The notes beneath the pieces are model-generated. The model was given only the letters and a program-made list of their open reading frames with translations. It was not told the origin of the DNA and ran no database searches. The translations under genes were made by a program, and so were the position numbers. This document shows positions 34,317-43,401 of a DNA stretch of 47,000 bases, one piece after another. Each line of letters starts with the position of its first letter. Position 1 is the first letter of the stretch. This stretch comes from Rhizobium sp. ASV20 (lineage in GTDB: Bacteria; Pseudomonadota; Alphaproteobacteria; Rhizobiales; Rhizobiaceae). The stretch spans positions 1 to 47,000 of the forward strand of contig NZ_JAELTU010000043.1 in NCBI RefSeq assembly GCF_016429015.1. The letters run 5' to 3'.

Positions 34317-37040
34317 TCATGCTCCCTGTTTGCGCAGCACGAGGATTGCGGCGGTGATGAAGGCGAAGCCGAACAGGACCAGTGCCACTATATCCGGCCA
34401 CAGGGTCGACAAGCCAAGTCCCTTGGCAAAAATTCCAACGCTGATCGGCTGATACCAAGCGGCAGGAAATGCGAGCCCCATCAATCGGCCGCTGCCGGAA
34501 AGAGAGGAAACAGGAACGAGCAGGCCCGAGAAATTCACAGCCGGAATGATGGCGATGATCGCCGTCGCGAAGATGGCCGCAACCTGCGTCTTCACGAAAC
34601 TCGACACGAGCAGACCGAAACTGGTGGTGGCAAGGACATAGGCCAGTGAGCCGGCAGCAAGGGCTGCAAACGAGCCCATCAGGGGAACATCGAAGACAAG
34701 TCGCGCCATCACAACAAGCAAAAGGAAGCTTATGAAAGCAATTGCCACATAGGGAAGCTGCTTGCCGAGCAGAAACTCAAACCGGGTAACGGGCGTTGCG
34801 CGGAAATTGGCGATCGAGCCCGTCTCTTTCTCTCTGACGATGCCAACCGCGGTCGTGATTGCCGGGATCAGTACCAGAATCAATACGATAACACTCGGAA
34901 CAATAGCGTTTACACTCCTAAATGCCTGGTTATATCGAAAGCGTGGCTCGATATTGACCGGATTGAGGGAGGCTGCTTTGCCGGTTCGACGCGTTGCGTC
35001 GTCCGTCAGATAGGTCAATGCGAGACCTTCCACGTAACCTCGTGTTGTTTCCGCTCGGAAGGGCATCGCACCGTCGAGCCAAACCGCGACTTCGGGTTGA
35101 CGACGGCGCAAAAGGTCGCGACCAAAGTTGGAGGGAACCTCGATCGCAAGCTTGAGCTCACCGCTTTTCAACCGGGCATCCAAATCGTCGGGTGAGGTGA
35201 TGGTCGGCTGCTCGTCGAAATATCGTGACCCCTGAAAGCTCTCCAGCAATTGCCGGCTTTGGGCTGTTCGATCCTGGTCATAAGCTGCAAAGGGAAGATG
35301 CTCGACATCGAAGGAAATGCCATAGCCGAAGGCAAGCAGAAGGAGGATCGGCCCGAGGAAGGCAAAGACCAGACGCGCGGGATCGCGCAGGATTTCAAGC
35401 GTCTCGCGCCATGCATAGGCCCACAGTCGACGCGGATCGACTGCCTGGGAGGTCGCAACCCGATCATCGCGACCTGGATTCGAGAGTTTCACGAGCTCCG
35501 TATCGCGAGCCATTCCGGCCTCGTCGAGCACACTGATGAACACATCCTCAAGCGTCTCCATTTTCCGCTGCTGCTTCAGTCCGTCCGGGCTACCGATCGC
35601 CAGTACCTTGCCTTCATGCATCAGCGAAATGCGGTCGCAACGCTCGGCCTCGTTCATGAAATGCGTAGACAGGAAGATCGTGACGCCCTCGTCGCGCGCG
35701 AGCGCTATGAGAAACCGCCAGAATCCATCCCGAGCGACAGGATCGACACCGGAGGTCGGCTCGTCGAGGATGAGGACCTCCGGCCTATGGATCACGGCGA
35801 CTGCGAGCTGCAGCCGCTGGCGTATACCGAGCGGAAGGCTCTCAGGCCGGTTGTTGGCAACGTCCGACAGATCGAAGCGGACGAGCATTTCTCCGACGCG
35901 CGGCTCCACGGCATCATGTGGCATGCCGAAGAGCCGGGCGTGCAGCGCCAGGTTTTGCCGCACGCTCAATTCACCATAGAGAGAAAAGGATTGCGACATG
36001 TAACCGACGCGGCGGCGGGTTGCCATGTCGCGCGGGTCGAGGGTTTGACCGAACAAGGCTGCATGTCCCTCGCTGACCGGCAAGAGGCCTGTCAGCATCT
36101 TCATCGTCGTACTCTTCCCGGAGCCGTTCGAACCGAGGAAACCGAAAATTTCGCCCTTCTCGATGCGAAAGCTGACATGATCGACCGCGGTGAAGGTGCC
36201 AAAGCGGCGGGTAAGCCCCTCAGCTTCTATCGCGGGAGGACCACCACGAAGGGCACGGGGTGGAACCAAGATCGGGCTATCGGCCCGCTGCTTGACATCC
36301 TCCGGCATGAGCGCAACGAATGACCTCTCAAGGGAGTTCTGACCCGTCCGTTGCCTGATCTCGGCCGGACTGCCGGTCGCAATGACGCTGCCTGCATTCA
36401 ACGCGACCAGCCAGTCGAATCGTTCTGCCTCCTCCATATAGGCCGTCGCGACGATCACGCTCATCTCGGGGCGATGATCCCGCATATCGGAAATGAGTTC
36501 CCAGAACTGCCGACGCGACAGTGGATCAATGCCCGTTGTTGGCTCGTCAAGGATCAGCAAGTCGGGGTTGTGAATCAGTGCTGCGCAGATTCCCAGCTTC
36601 TGTTTCATGCCGCCAGATAGCTTCCCAGCAGGACGATCCCTAAATGGGCCGAGGCCTGTGGCAAGCAGCAGCTCATCAATTCTCGCCTCGCGCGTTACCC
36701 TGTCCTGCCCGAAGAGGCGGCCGAAAAAATCGAGGTTCTCGGCAACCCCAAGCGTTGGATATAGGTTCCGGCCAAGCCCTTGCGGCATGTAAGCGATGCG
36801 TGCGCATACCGACCGCCTCTCACGCGCGCGGCCCATCCGGCCACCGAGCACCTCGATATCTCCGGCTTGTATGCGAACGACGCCTGCGGCAAGCCCGAGC
36901 AGGGTCGACTTGCCGACCCCATCAGGACCGATAACGCCACAGATCGAACGGGCAGGAATTTTCAGATCGACACCGTCGAGAGCCAGTGTCCTGCCGTAGC
37001 GATGGACGACATTTCCAAGGCAGACTATCGCGTCGCTCAT
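34317..37040 (-). CDS. rbbA: Double-ATPase/permease fusion of the RbbA (YhiH) type
   Basis: A 907-aa fusion. ABC domain 1 (residues 1-240) has a Walker A GPDGVGKST (38-46). ABC domain 2 (about 285-500) has GSNGSGKST and DEPTSGVDP. A C-terminal ABC-2 permease (535-907) has an REKETGSIANFRATPVTRFE segment. E. coli RbbA also binds ribosomes, but here the operon context (adaptor before, permease after) favours an export role. In Walker A of the first domain an Asp replaces the usual Asn/Ser (GPDG). Its ATG overlaps the stop of the upstream adaptor gene (ATGA). Confidence 0.92.
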   Translation of the reverse strand: MSDAIVCLGNVVHRYGRTLALDGVDLKIPARSICGVIGPDGVGKSTLLGLAAGVVRIQAGDIEVLGGRMGRARERRSVCARIAYMPQGLGRNLYPTLGVAENLDFFGRLFGQDRVTREARIDELLLATGLGPFRDRPAGKLSGGMKQKLGICAALIHNPDLLILDEPTTGIDPLSRRQFWELISDMRDHRPEMSVIVATAYMEEAERFDWLVALNAGSVIATGSPAEIRQRTGQNSLERSFVALMPEDVKQRADSPILVPPRALRGGPPAIEAEGLTRRFGTFTAVDHVSFRIEKGEIFGFLGSNGSGKSTTMKMLTGLLPVSEGHAALFGQTLDPRDMATRRRVGYMSQSFSLYGELSVRQNLALHARLFGMPHDAVEPRVGEMLVRFDLSDVANNRPESLPLGIRQRLQLAVAVIHRPEVLILDEPTSGVDPVARDGFWRFLIALARDEGVTIFLSTHFMNEAERCDRISLMHEGKVLAIGSPDGLKQQRKMETLEDVFISVLDEAGMARDTELVKLSNPGRDDRVATSQAVDPRRLWAYAWRETLEILRDPARLVFAFLGPILLLLAFGYGISFDVEHLPFAAYDQDRTAQSRQLLESFQGSRYFDEQPTITSPDDLDARLKSGELKLAIEVPSNFGRDLLRRRQPEVAVWLDGAMPFRAETTRGYVEGLALTYLTDDATRRTGKAASLNPVNIEPRFRYNQAFRSVNAIVPSVIVLILVLIPAITTAVGIVREKETGSIANFRATPVTRFEFLLGKQLPYVAIAFISFLLLVVMARLVFDVPLMGSFAALAAGSLAYVLATTSFGLLVSSFVKTQVAAIFATAIIAIIPAVNFSGLLVPVSSLSGSGRLMGLAFPAAWYQPISVGIFAKGLGLSTLWPDIVALVLFGFAFITAAILVLRKQGA

Positions 37041-38068
37041 TGCGGCAGCTTCACGGTGAGTTCAGAAGGCCACGGGATGTTCCTGCCGCTGCGGACATAG
37101 GCGGCACCCCGTACTCCAATCTTCACTTGCGTCTCATATTGCTTCAGGAGACTCGACGCGATCTGGAGTTTGACGCGAAACATCAGTTTTTCGCGTTCAT
37201 CCTGCGTCTCGACGGTCTTGGGCGTAAACTGGGCATCGGTTGCAACAAAAGATACTGTAACGGGGACCACATAGTCGGGAGCCGGATCGAGTATGATCCG
37301 TGCCTCATCGCCGATGGCGACCGATCCCGCGATCTTAGCCGGCAAAAAGACAGTCATATATACGTTCGAGAGGTCGAGTAGCGTAACGATCGGAGCCCCT
37401 GCAGCAACGACCTCGCCCGATTGCACCAGCTTGTACTCCACGCGTCCTCGGCGCGGAGCAGTCAGGACGGCATCGTTGAGCAATGATTGAATTCGCGCGA
37501 CCTCGGCGCGTGCTGTATCCGTTGCAGCCTTAGCCTCATCCAGGGCCGCCACTGCAGCAATACGGGCGGCCTGTGCTGCCTTCAGTTGGCTTTGGCGCAG
37601 GTCGAGTTGCTGTCTCGTACCTGCGCCACGAGTATTCAAATCGGAGGCACGGTCATTTTCCTGCTCGGCAAGCACAAGTTCGCTGTCGCGCTGTACGATC
37701 AAGGCTTCAGCCTGAGTTGCCGCCTTTTCCGCGCGTCGAACCTCCGCCTGCGCGCCAGAGAACTGGGCCTGGAGATCAGCGGTATCCATTCGAGCAATGA
37801 CCGCGCCGGCATCAATGGTCTGCCCTTCGCTGACCAGGACTTCCTCAACACGTCCGGCAAATTTGGCTGACGCCAGGACCTGCTCTGCCTCGATCCGCCC
37901 ATTGGCGACGGTAATGCCCTCGGCAAGCCGCTTGCCTCCAAGCCTGTTCCACAAGGTCTGCAATCTGCTTGTGAGATCCGTCCCGCTCGCAGCTATCGCG
38001 GGGCGGCAGCCGATCCCGGCTCCGATGGTCAAGGTCACAATGATCAAAAGAGAAGGAAGATGACGCAC
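37037..38068 (-). CDS. yhiI: HlyD-family adaptor protein (YhiI-like)
   Basis: A 343-aa periplasmic membrane-fusion protein. The signal peptide is MRHLPSLLIIVTLTIGAGIG (cleavage probably after AIA). It has a lipoyl half (GRIEAEQVLASAKFAGRVEE), a coiled-coil hairpin (about 105-205, rich in Ala/Gln/Glu), a second lipoyl half (LNDAVLTAPRRGRVEYKLVQ) and a C-terminal barrel. It connects the RbbA/YhhJ inner-membrane complex to an outer-membrane channel not encoded here. It is first in the operon; an FNR/FixK-like box lies about 90 nt upstream. Confidence 0.92.
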   Translation of the reverse strand: MRHLPSLLIIVTLTIGAGIGCRPAIAASGTDLTSRLQTLWNRLGGKRLAEGITVANGRIEAEQVLASAKFAGRVEEVLVSEGQTIDAGAVIARMDTADLQAQFSGAQAEVRRAEKAATQAEALIVQRDSELVLAEQENDRASDLNTRGAGTRQQLDLRQSQLKAAQAARIAAVAALDEAKAATDTARAEVARIQSLLNDAVLTAPRRGRVEYKLVQSGEVVAAGAPIVTLLDLSNVYMTVFLPAKIAGSVAIGDEARIILDPAPDYVVPVTVSFVATDAQFTPKTVETQDEREKLMFRVKLQIASSLLKQYETQVKIGVRGAAYVRSGRNIPWPSELTVKLPQ

Positions 38069-38423
38069 GAAACTGCAACTCCGACAAGCGTTGAGAGATA
38101 AGAACCGCTATTGGTTCCAACATCCTGCTTCTATTGAGGCGCAACCGCTCCCACATTGATTTAGATCATCGGACACAGATGTTAGCGCTCGCCATGGTGG
38201 CAAAGATTTCCAACGAGCAATCCATTCTACTACGCCGAGAACGGTAACCCTGGACCACTCCCGACCCCAATTATCTCCGCCTTATATGGTCGATCAGGAA
38301 GGTCGCAATTCGGGCAAGAGCACGAAAAGGTGACAATTTCGAAGATGCGCCGCACCCTGCAATCTGGCCAAGCGGACAAACAACCAGAATTTGAACTCGC
38401 TGCCGGCTTCGATCTTGCAGCAG
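38069..38423. other. Intergenic region with operon promoter
   Basis: Apart from the FNR/FixK-like box at 38156 for the exporter operon, no gene is supported here. The stretch also holds the 3' flank of the tandem USP gene. Confidence 0.45.
38156..38169 (-). promoter_or_regulatory. FNR/FixK-like box (one mismatch)
   Basis: TTGATTTAGATCAT matches 9 of the 10 half-site bases. On the minus strand TAGAAG (38133-38128) lies 32 nt from the centre, and yhiI starts at 38068. Confidence 0.6.
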
Positions 38424-39260
38424 TCAATGGCACAAGAAGATCGGGATGCCGGCCGTTTCGAGCATCGCTTGCGTCACACCGCCGAATACAAGCTCTCGAA
38501 GTCGGGAATGACTATAGGCACCCATGACAATGAGATCGGCCGCGACGTCGTCGGCATGCCTTTTCAGTGTTTCCCCGACGCTTCGTCCAGCGGTGGACGA
38601 AACATCGACAGCAACTGTCACCCCGTGGCGGGCAAGATATCTGGCAATATCGGCACCGGGCTCCTCACCATTTGCAAGGGGCGTTGCGACCGGATCAACC
38701 ATCGACAGATAGACATTGCTTGCCGTCTGTAGAACCGGCAAGGCTTGTCGGATCGACCGGGCGGCCTCGACCCTTGAGTCCCACGCAACAATTACTGATC
38801 TCGGCGCTAGATCGGAGTCCTTGCTCGTCCTGTTGAAAAGAACTGGCGTCGGTGACTGAAATAGCACCCCATCGAGGATCCGTTTGCATATATCCGGATC
38901 TTGCGCCGCTTGGCTGGCAACGAGCACCAGATCGGCATAGAACGCGCTCGCCGCCATATCCTCGTCGGCCCACGCGTACTCGGTGTAAAGATCTCTGATA
39001 TCAAAGGATAGACCGGAGGTTTTAAGCATTTCTTCGGCAATTCCGATCTGGCCGGAAAGCTTGGAAATTATGTCCTGGCGCTCTTCCAGCCAAGCCACGG
39101 AGACAAGCTCGGCATAGTGGCCGAGCGGTGGACGCGCTGGCATGGCGACTACGACGACAGAAAGATGTGCGTCCACCGATTGAGCCGCAGAAATGGCGTC
39201 CCTGACATCCGTTTCAAAGCGGTTCACTCCGACAAATGAGAGAATAGTCTTGTATAGCAT
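38424..39260 (-). CDS. Tandem universal stress protein (two Usp domains)
   Basis: A 278-aa paralogue of the protein at 17999, equal in length. It starts MLYKTILSFVGVNRFETDVR and shares DLYTEYAWA, ILDGVLFQSPTPVLFN and NGEEPGADIARYLARHGV. The second domain ends VMGAYSHSRLRELVFGGVTQ, where G-H of the loop has changed to S-H. The frame is open further upstream, but the FNR/FixK box at 39322-39335 lies there and the paralogue begins at the equivalent Met, so 39260 is preferred. It stands alone behind a strict box with TATTGT at the exact distance. Confidence 0.9.
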   Translation of the reverse strand: MLYKTILSFVGVNRFETDVRDAISAAQSVDAHLSVVVVAMPARPPLGHYAELVSVAWLEERQDIISKLSGQIGIAEEMLKTSGLSFDIRDLYTEYAWADEDMAASAFYADLVLVASQAAQDPDICKRILDGVLFQSPTPVLFNRTSKDSDLAPRSVIVAWDSRVEAARSIRQALPVLQTASNVYLSMVDPVATPLANGEEPGADIARYLARHGVTVAVDVSSTAGRSVGETLKRHADDVAADLIVMGAYSHSRLRELVFGGVTQAMLETAGIPIFLCH

Positions 39261-39321
39261 GATCGCATTCTCGCACGGGAGGAGGGTTGAAGCACAATAA
39301 CCTCCCCGCCACCGACCTGCC

Positions 39322-39335
39322 TTGATCGGGGTCAA
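39322..39335 (-). promoter_or_regulatory. FNR/FixK box
   Basis: TTGATCGGGGTCAA is a strict match. On the minus strand TATTGT (39299-39294) is 32 nt from the centre, and the tandem USP starts at 39260. It is nearly identical to the box of its paralogue at 18900. Confidence 0.87.
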
Positions 39336-39572
39336 TGCGCCGGCAGATGTTTACGGCGCGCCGGAACGGTGGTTGCTCGCCTACGATGACCGGCGCTTCC
39401 GGCTCTGTCTGATCAAATGCGACAGGATGATATCTAGAAAATCACCAACACCCGTATCCGGCACCTTCCGGGCGAAAATCAAAGCACCGCAAATGGCATC
39501 TGCGGGTGTGGACTTCGATAGGAGCCACCGGCAGATCCTCCATGGTGGCGCGTTGCGCCTCCCCGTCACATG

Positions 39573-39586
39573 TTGATCCACGTCAA
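39573..39586 (+). promoter_or_regulatory. FNR/FixK box
   Basis: TTGATCCACGTCAA is a strict match with its centre 75 nt before the chosen ATPase start at 39654. No good -10-like hexamer is seen at 32 nt. The box overlaps the first codons of the longest possible frame, which argues against that longer start. Confidence 0.78.
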
Positions 39587-39653
39587 GGCACAAAACCGTC
39601 TTTGGTCGAAGTTAGCCGAACAGTTATGTAAAGTTCCACCAGGTATCAGCACT

Positions 39654-41549
39654 ATGCAATTCATGAGCCGTGATAGGATCAAGACCGCACTTCTGTTGCT
39701 GGCGCTGACAAGCCTTTCCTTCGGGCTTGGCTTTCACTTCTCAGGCTGGGCCGATGCCGCCCGTATGATCTGGATTTCCGGTGTCCTCCCGGTTCTTGCA
39801 GCTCTTCTCTTGGAAATCCTGCACGACCTATGGCTCGGAGAGGTCGGGCTCGACATCGTTGCCGCGCTATCCATGTCCGCTGCGGTTATCTTCGGTGAGA
39901 CGCTTGCGGCCGCTGTTGTTGCCGTGATGTATTCCGGTGGCACCTTCTTGGAAAGCTTCGCCGAAGGTCGAGCCCGTCGCGAGATGCACGACCTCCTGAC
40001 ACGTGTCCCACGGACCGCGACGAGACACTGGAAAGGCGCGCTTGAAGACGTGCCGTTGGATCAAATCAAGCCGGGCGACAGGCTCATGGTTCGGCAGGGA
40101 GAGATTGTTCCCGTCGATGGGACGATAGATTCGGCGCTCGCCTTCCTCGACACATCCCCCTTGACTGGCGAATCCCTGCCCATCCGGCTGGCGATGGGCG
40201 CGGAAGCGATGAGCGGCTCAACCAATGCAGGCGATGCGTTCGACCTTCTCGCCGTCCGGTCCGCCAACGACAGCACCTACGCAGGTATCGTGCGCCTTGT
40301 GGATGACGCGCAACGGTCGAAGGCGCCGATGTCGAGGCTGGCGGATCGTTGGTCGCTGGGCTTTCTGTTCATAACCGTTGCGTTTGGTTTTGCGGCATGG
40401 TGGTTCACGGGCGATCCAACAAGGACCGTTGCCGTTTTGGTCGTCGCGACACCCTGTCCGCTAATTCTAGCGGTGCCGGTCGCACTCGTGGCCGGCTTGT
40501 CCCGCGCCGCCCATTTTGGTGTGCTGATCAAAGGAGCCAAGTCTTTGGAGATGATGGCACGCATCCGCACATTGGTGCTCGACAAAACAGGCACCCTGAC
40601 AGACGGTCGCCCTGAGATCATCGCGATCGACAGCCCGCTCGGCATGCCCGAGGACGATGTGCTTCGTTTTGCTGCAGCACTCGACCAAGCCTCCAAGCAT
40701 CCCGTAGCCCAAGCCATCGTTATGGCGGCCCAGCGGCGAGGCGTAACGCTACCGGTGCCATCGGATGCGATCGAGGTCCCGGGAGAAGGCGTTATCGGAA
40801 AGGTTGACGGTCAAAGCGTCATCGTGGGTGGAGAAGATTTCGTAGCCCAGCAGACGGGTCGAACGGCAGGCTGCCATCGGGGCCTTTCGGCCGGCTCGGT
40901 GCTTGTTGCTGTCGCCGTGGAAGGCCGTTTGGCAGGTCATCTCATCATGGCCGATGCATTGCGAGAGGGAGCCGGAGTGGTGTTGGCCAAACTTCGCCAG
41001 GAAGGCATCAAACGGATCCTGCTCGCAACCGGCGACCGTATCGAGGTCGCAGAGCGCGTCACGGAGGGACTCGTCCTCGACGGGCTTTGCACCGGACTGA
41101 CACCCGACCAAAAAGTCCTGACAGTTCTCACCGAGCGCAAGAATGGTCCGGTGATGATGGTGGGTGACGGCGTGAACGACGCGCCGGCGCTGGCAGCCGC
41201 AGATGTTGGCGTTGCCATGGGAGCGCGCGGAGCCGCCGCTTCCGCAGAGGCGGCCGATGTTGTCCTGCTCGTTGACCGCATCGACCAGCTTGGGGTGGGA
41301 GTCGAGATCGCGCGCCGCTCTCGGCACATAGCATTCGAAAGCGTGGCGACCGGGATCGGGTTTTCAGTTCTTGGGATGGTGGCCGCAGCGTTTGGCTATC
41401 TTACGCCTGTGCAAGGGGCTCTCCTGCAGGAAGTGATCGACGTTGCCGTCATTCTGAATGCCCTGCGGGTACTGCGCATCCAACCGGATATGCCGGTCGT
41501 CAGTGAGCCAAACCCGCCCGATAGCGCGATGCAGCGATCAGTTGCCTGA
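39654..41549 (+). CDS. P1B-type heavy-metal ATPase with TPCP motif (P1B-5-like)
   Basis: A 631-aa metal pump. It lacks N-terminal metal-binding domains and opens with two helix pairs. The membrane metal site reads VVATPCPLILAVPVAL (TPCP, not CPC), phosphorylation site DKTGTLTDG, ATP-binding KHPVAQAI, hinge GDGVNDAPALAAADVG, and the last helices QEVIDVAVILNALR. TPCP plus the QE-x2-D-x5-NALR helix matches the P1B-5 group, such as S. meliloti Nia (Ni/Fe, FixK-linked), but the C-terminal hemerythrin-like domain of Nia is absent. ATG 39654 (MQFMSR) is preferred because the FNR/FixK box occupies the longer frame; 39663 is also possible. Confidence 0.88.
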   Translation: MQFMSRDRIKTALLLLALTSLSFGLGFHFSGWADAARMIWISGVLPVLAALLLEILHDLWLGEVGLDIVAALSMSAAVIFGETLAAAVVAVMYSGGTFLESFAEGRARREMHDLLTRVPRTATRHWKGALEDVPLDQIKPGDRLMVRQGEIVPVDGTIDSALAFLDTSPLTGESLPIRLAMGAEAMSGSTNAGDAFDLLAVRSANDSTYAGIVRLVDDAQRSKAPMSRLADRWSLGFLFITVAFGFAAWWFTGDPTRTVAVLVVATPCPLILAVPVALVAGLSRAAHFGVLIKGAKSLEMMARIRTLVLDKTGTLTDGRPEIIAIDSPLGMPEDDVLRFAAALDQASKHPVAQAIVMAAQRRGVTLPVPSDAIEVPGEGVIGKVDGQSVIVGGEDFVAQQTGRTAGCHRGLSAGSVLVAVAVEGRLAGHLIMADALREGAGVVLAKLRQEGIKRILLATGDRIEVAERVTEGLVLDGLCTGLTPDQKVLTVLTERKNGPVMMVGDGVNDAPALAAADVGVAMGARGAAASAEAADVVLLVDRIDQLGVGVEIARRSRHIAFESVATGIGFSVLGMVAAAFGYLTPVQGALLQEVIDVAVILNALRVLRIQPDMPVVSEPNPPDSAMQRSVA

Positions 41550-42102
41550 GCCCCTTGCCTCTAGGCACTCCGGCGCCCGATAATCGTGCGGCCAAGGCTT
41601 TCTAACGAGATCCGATCCATGAATGGAGCCCAAAGAGGATGATCCCAATCCGATTTAGCACCCCACGGTACCCAAGCCCAGCACGGCCTTGGTTTTCAAC
41701 GAGCACAAGCGGGCAAGCCCCGCTCTCCCTCGCGCGATCTGATGCACGAGCGCTGCGGACGTCACAACAATATGCCAGGAGGTGGGCATCTTAGGTCTTA
41801 GGTTTACATCCACGTTTCCTTGAAGGCTCGCCGAGCGAAGAGATGCGGTGCAGGACGACATCGGGTTAAGCGGCTCACATGGGTGACATTGCGGCAGATG
41901 CGTCCAGGCCGACTGGGACGAGATGGTCGTTCGCCTCTTATGATGACATTCAGCCTACAATCGTGCAGCCTGGTTCTATCACAGACTGGGTTTCAAGAGA
42001 GGTTCCTGTCGGAGCGGCAAGTGCGGTTCCAGAACGTAGACGCACCGGAAAGATGTGACGATGAAGCAATACAGATGCAACGGGTTCGAATAAGGCATTG
42101 GG
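41550..42102. other. Intergenic stretch without a supported gene
   Basis: Several overlapping short frames occur. One plus-strand frame near 41945 contains AYNRAAWFYHRLGFKR, faintly like a GNAT end, but it is interrupted and too short to call. No FNR-type box is seen before the MgtC/DUF4010 gene. Confidence 0.4.
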
Positions 42103-43401
42103 ATGGAGAGTGTCGAATCTTTTGAGCGGCTTGGCTTGGCGCTGGCTATCGGGGCTGTCGTCGGCGTGGAGCGCCATTGGCGCGAGCGCGATGAAAGTGC
42201 CGGAAAACGGACCGCTGGAATCCGCACCTTCATGATCGCCGGCATGCTCGGCGGTCTTTCGGGCCTTCTTGAACAGACACTTTCGGTAGAGCAGGCAAGG
42301 AATGGCCTGGTCGTCATCGCCATGTTCGCGATCTTTAGCGCAATCTTCGGCCTCTACCAGTTTCGGGAATTGCACGCGGAGGGCAATTACAGCGTCACCA
42401 CCACCGTCACTGCGATGACGACCTTCGCGCTGGGGGCTCTCGCCATACTCGGGAATGCGCGGTTGGCAGCAGCAGGCGGCGTTGCGCTCGTAGCGATCCT
42501 CGCCAGCCGCGAAATACTGCATCAGTTCGTTCGAGCCCTGAGTTGGAATGAGTTGCGGTCGGCAATTGTTTTCCTTGCAATGGCTGTCATCGTCCTGCCA
42601 ATCCTGCCGACCGCACCGCTCGGCCCGTTCGGCGGGATTTCCCCTGCCGACACCTGGCAATTGGTCGTTCTTCTCGCCGGCATTTCCTTCCTGGGTTATG
42701 TTTCGGTCAAGGCATTCGGGCAGGTTCGTGGAGAACTCGTCGCTGGAGCGGTCAACGGCCTGGTATCGTCAACCGCGATTGCCGTAACGAATGCCCGCCT
42801 TAGCGCGGCGGAGCATTCGGCAGCACTCTTGGTTGCCGGGGCAACGGCCGCAAACGCCGTTTCGTATCTCAAGGTGCTTCTCTATATTGTTATTCTTGCA
42901 CCACCGATCGCAGGCCGCCTTAGCCCAGCGCTCATTGCCGCCGCCCTCGTGATGGCCAGTTTCTCGCTGATCTTTGCTCGTAATGATACCGCTGGACACA
43001 CCAAACACCGCGCACGAAATCCGTTCGAACTGCTTTCCGTTTTGAAAACTGCGCTTCTCCTTGTGGCTGTCGGCTTCTTGGCGCGGGCCGCCGCCGCCTT
43101 TTTCGGGCAATCTGGTTTGCTCGTCGTCTCAACGCTCTCCGGGCTTGCAGATCTTGATGCGATCACCGTCACAATTGCCGGCATCCTTGACACGATTGGT
43201 GGCGAATTTGCCGCGACGGCTCTCGGTGCGGCCGTTATCGCCAACACCATGGCAAAGGCGTCATATGCCTTGGCGTTTGGAAGTCGTGACTATGGTGCAC
43301 GCTTTCTCCTGGCAAGTGCCAGTGCGCTGATGGCTGGCGTCGGCGTGTTCGCAGCAACGCCGATGGTGGAGCAGCTCTTGATGGATCACGTGCTGAAATA
43401 G
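42103..43401 (+). CDS. MgtC/DUF4010 family membrane protein
   Basis: A 432-aa polytopic membrane protein. The N-terminal quarter resembles MgtC/SapB (FERLGLALAIGAVVGVERHW, then KRTAGIRTFMIAGMLGGLSG). The rest is DUF4010, with about nine further hydrophobic helices including VNGLVSSTAIAVTNARLS. MgtC relatives modulate Mg2+ and ATP homeostasis during stress. No ribosome site is obvious directly before the ATG, and no FNR-type box is seen, so its regulation may differ from the neighbours. Confidence 0.88.
   Translation: MESVESFERLGLALAIGAVVGVERHWRERDESAGKRTAGIRTFMIAGMLGGLSGLLEQTLSVEQARNGLVVIAMFAIFSAIFGLYQFRELHAEGNYSVTTTVTAMTTFALGALAILGNARLAAAGGVALVAILASREILHQFVRALSWNELRSAIVFLAMAVIVLPILPTAPLGPFGGISPADTWQLVVLLAGISFLGYVSVKAFGQVRGELVAGAVNGLVSSTAIAVTNARLSAAEHSAALLVAGATAANAVSYLKVLLYIVILAPPIAGRLSPALIAAALVMASFSLIFARNDTAGHTKHRARNPFELLSVLKTALLLVAVGFLARAAAAFFGQSGLLVVSTLSGLADLDAITVTIAGILDTIGGEFAATALGAAVIANTMAKASYALAFGSRDYGARFLLASASALMAGVGVFAATPMVEQLLMDHVLK

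Larger units (their letters stand above)
39261..39653. other. Intergenic region with two divergent promoters
   Basis: This stretch holds two strict FNR/FixK boxes: one for the tandem USP (39322) and one for the metal ATPase (39573). The ATPase frame is open from 39570, but the box occupies its first codons, so the true coding start is taken downstream. No other gene is seen. Confidence 0.5.

Noticed and set aside
35250..36323. Plus-strand frame of 357 codons
   Set aside because: Antisense to rbbA, whose ABC motifs are complete on the other strand.
41820..42125. Possible GNAT remnant before the MgtC/DUF4010 gene
   Set aside because: Only one short phrase (AYNRAAWFYHRLGFKR) resembles GNAT ends, and it is interrupted nearby; not enough for a pseudogene call.
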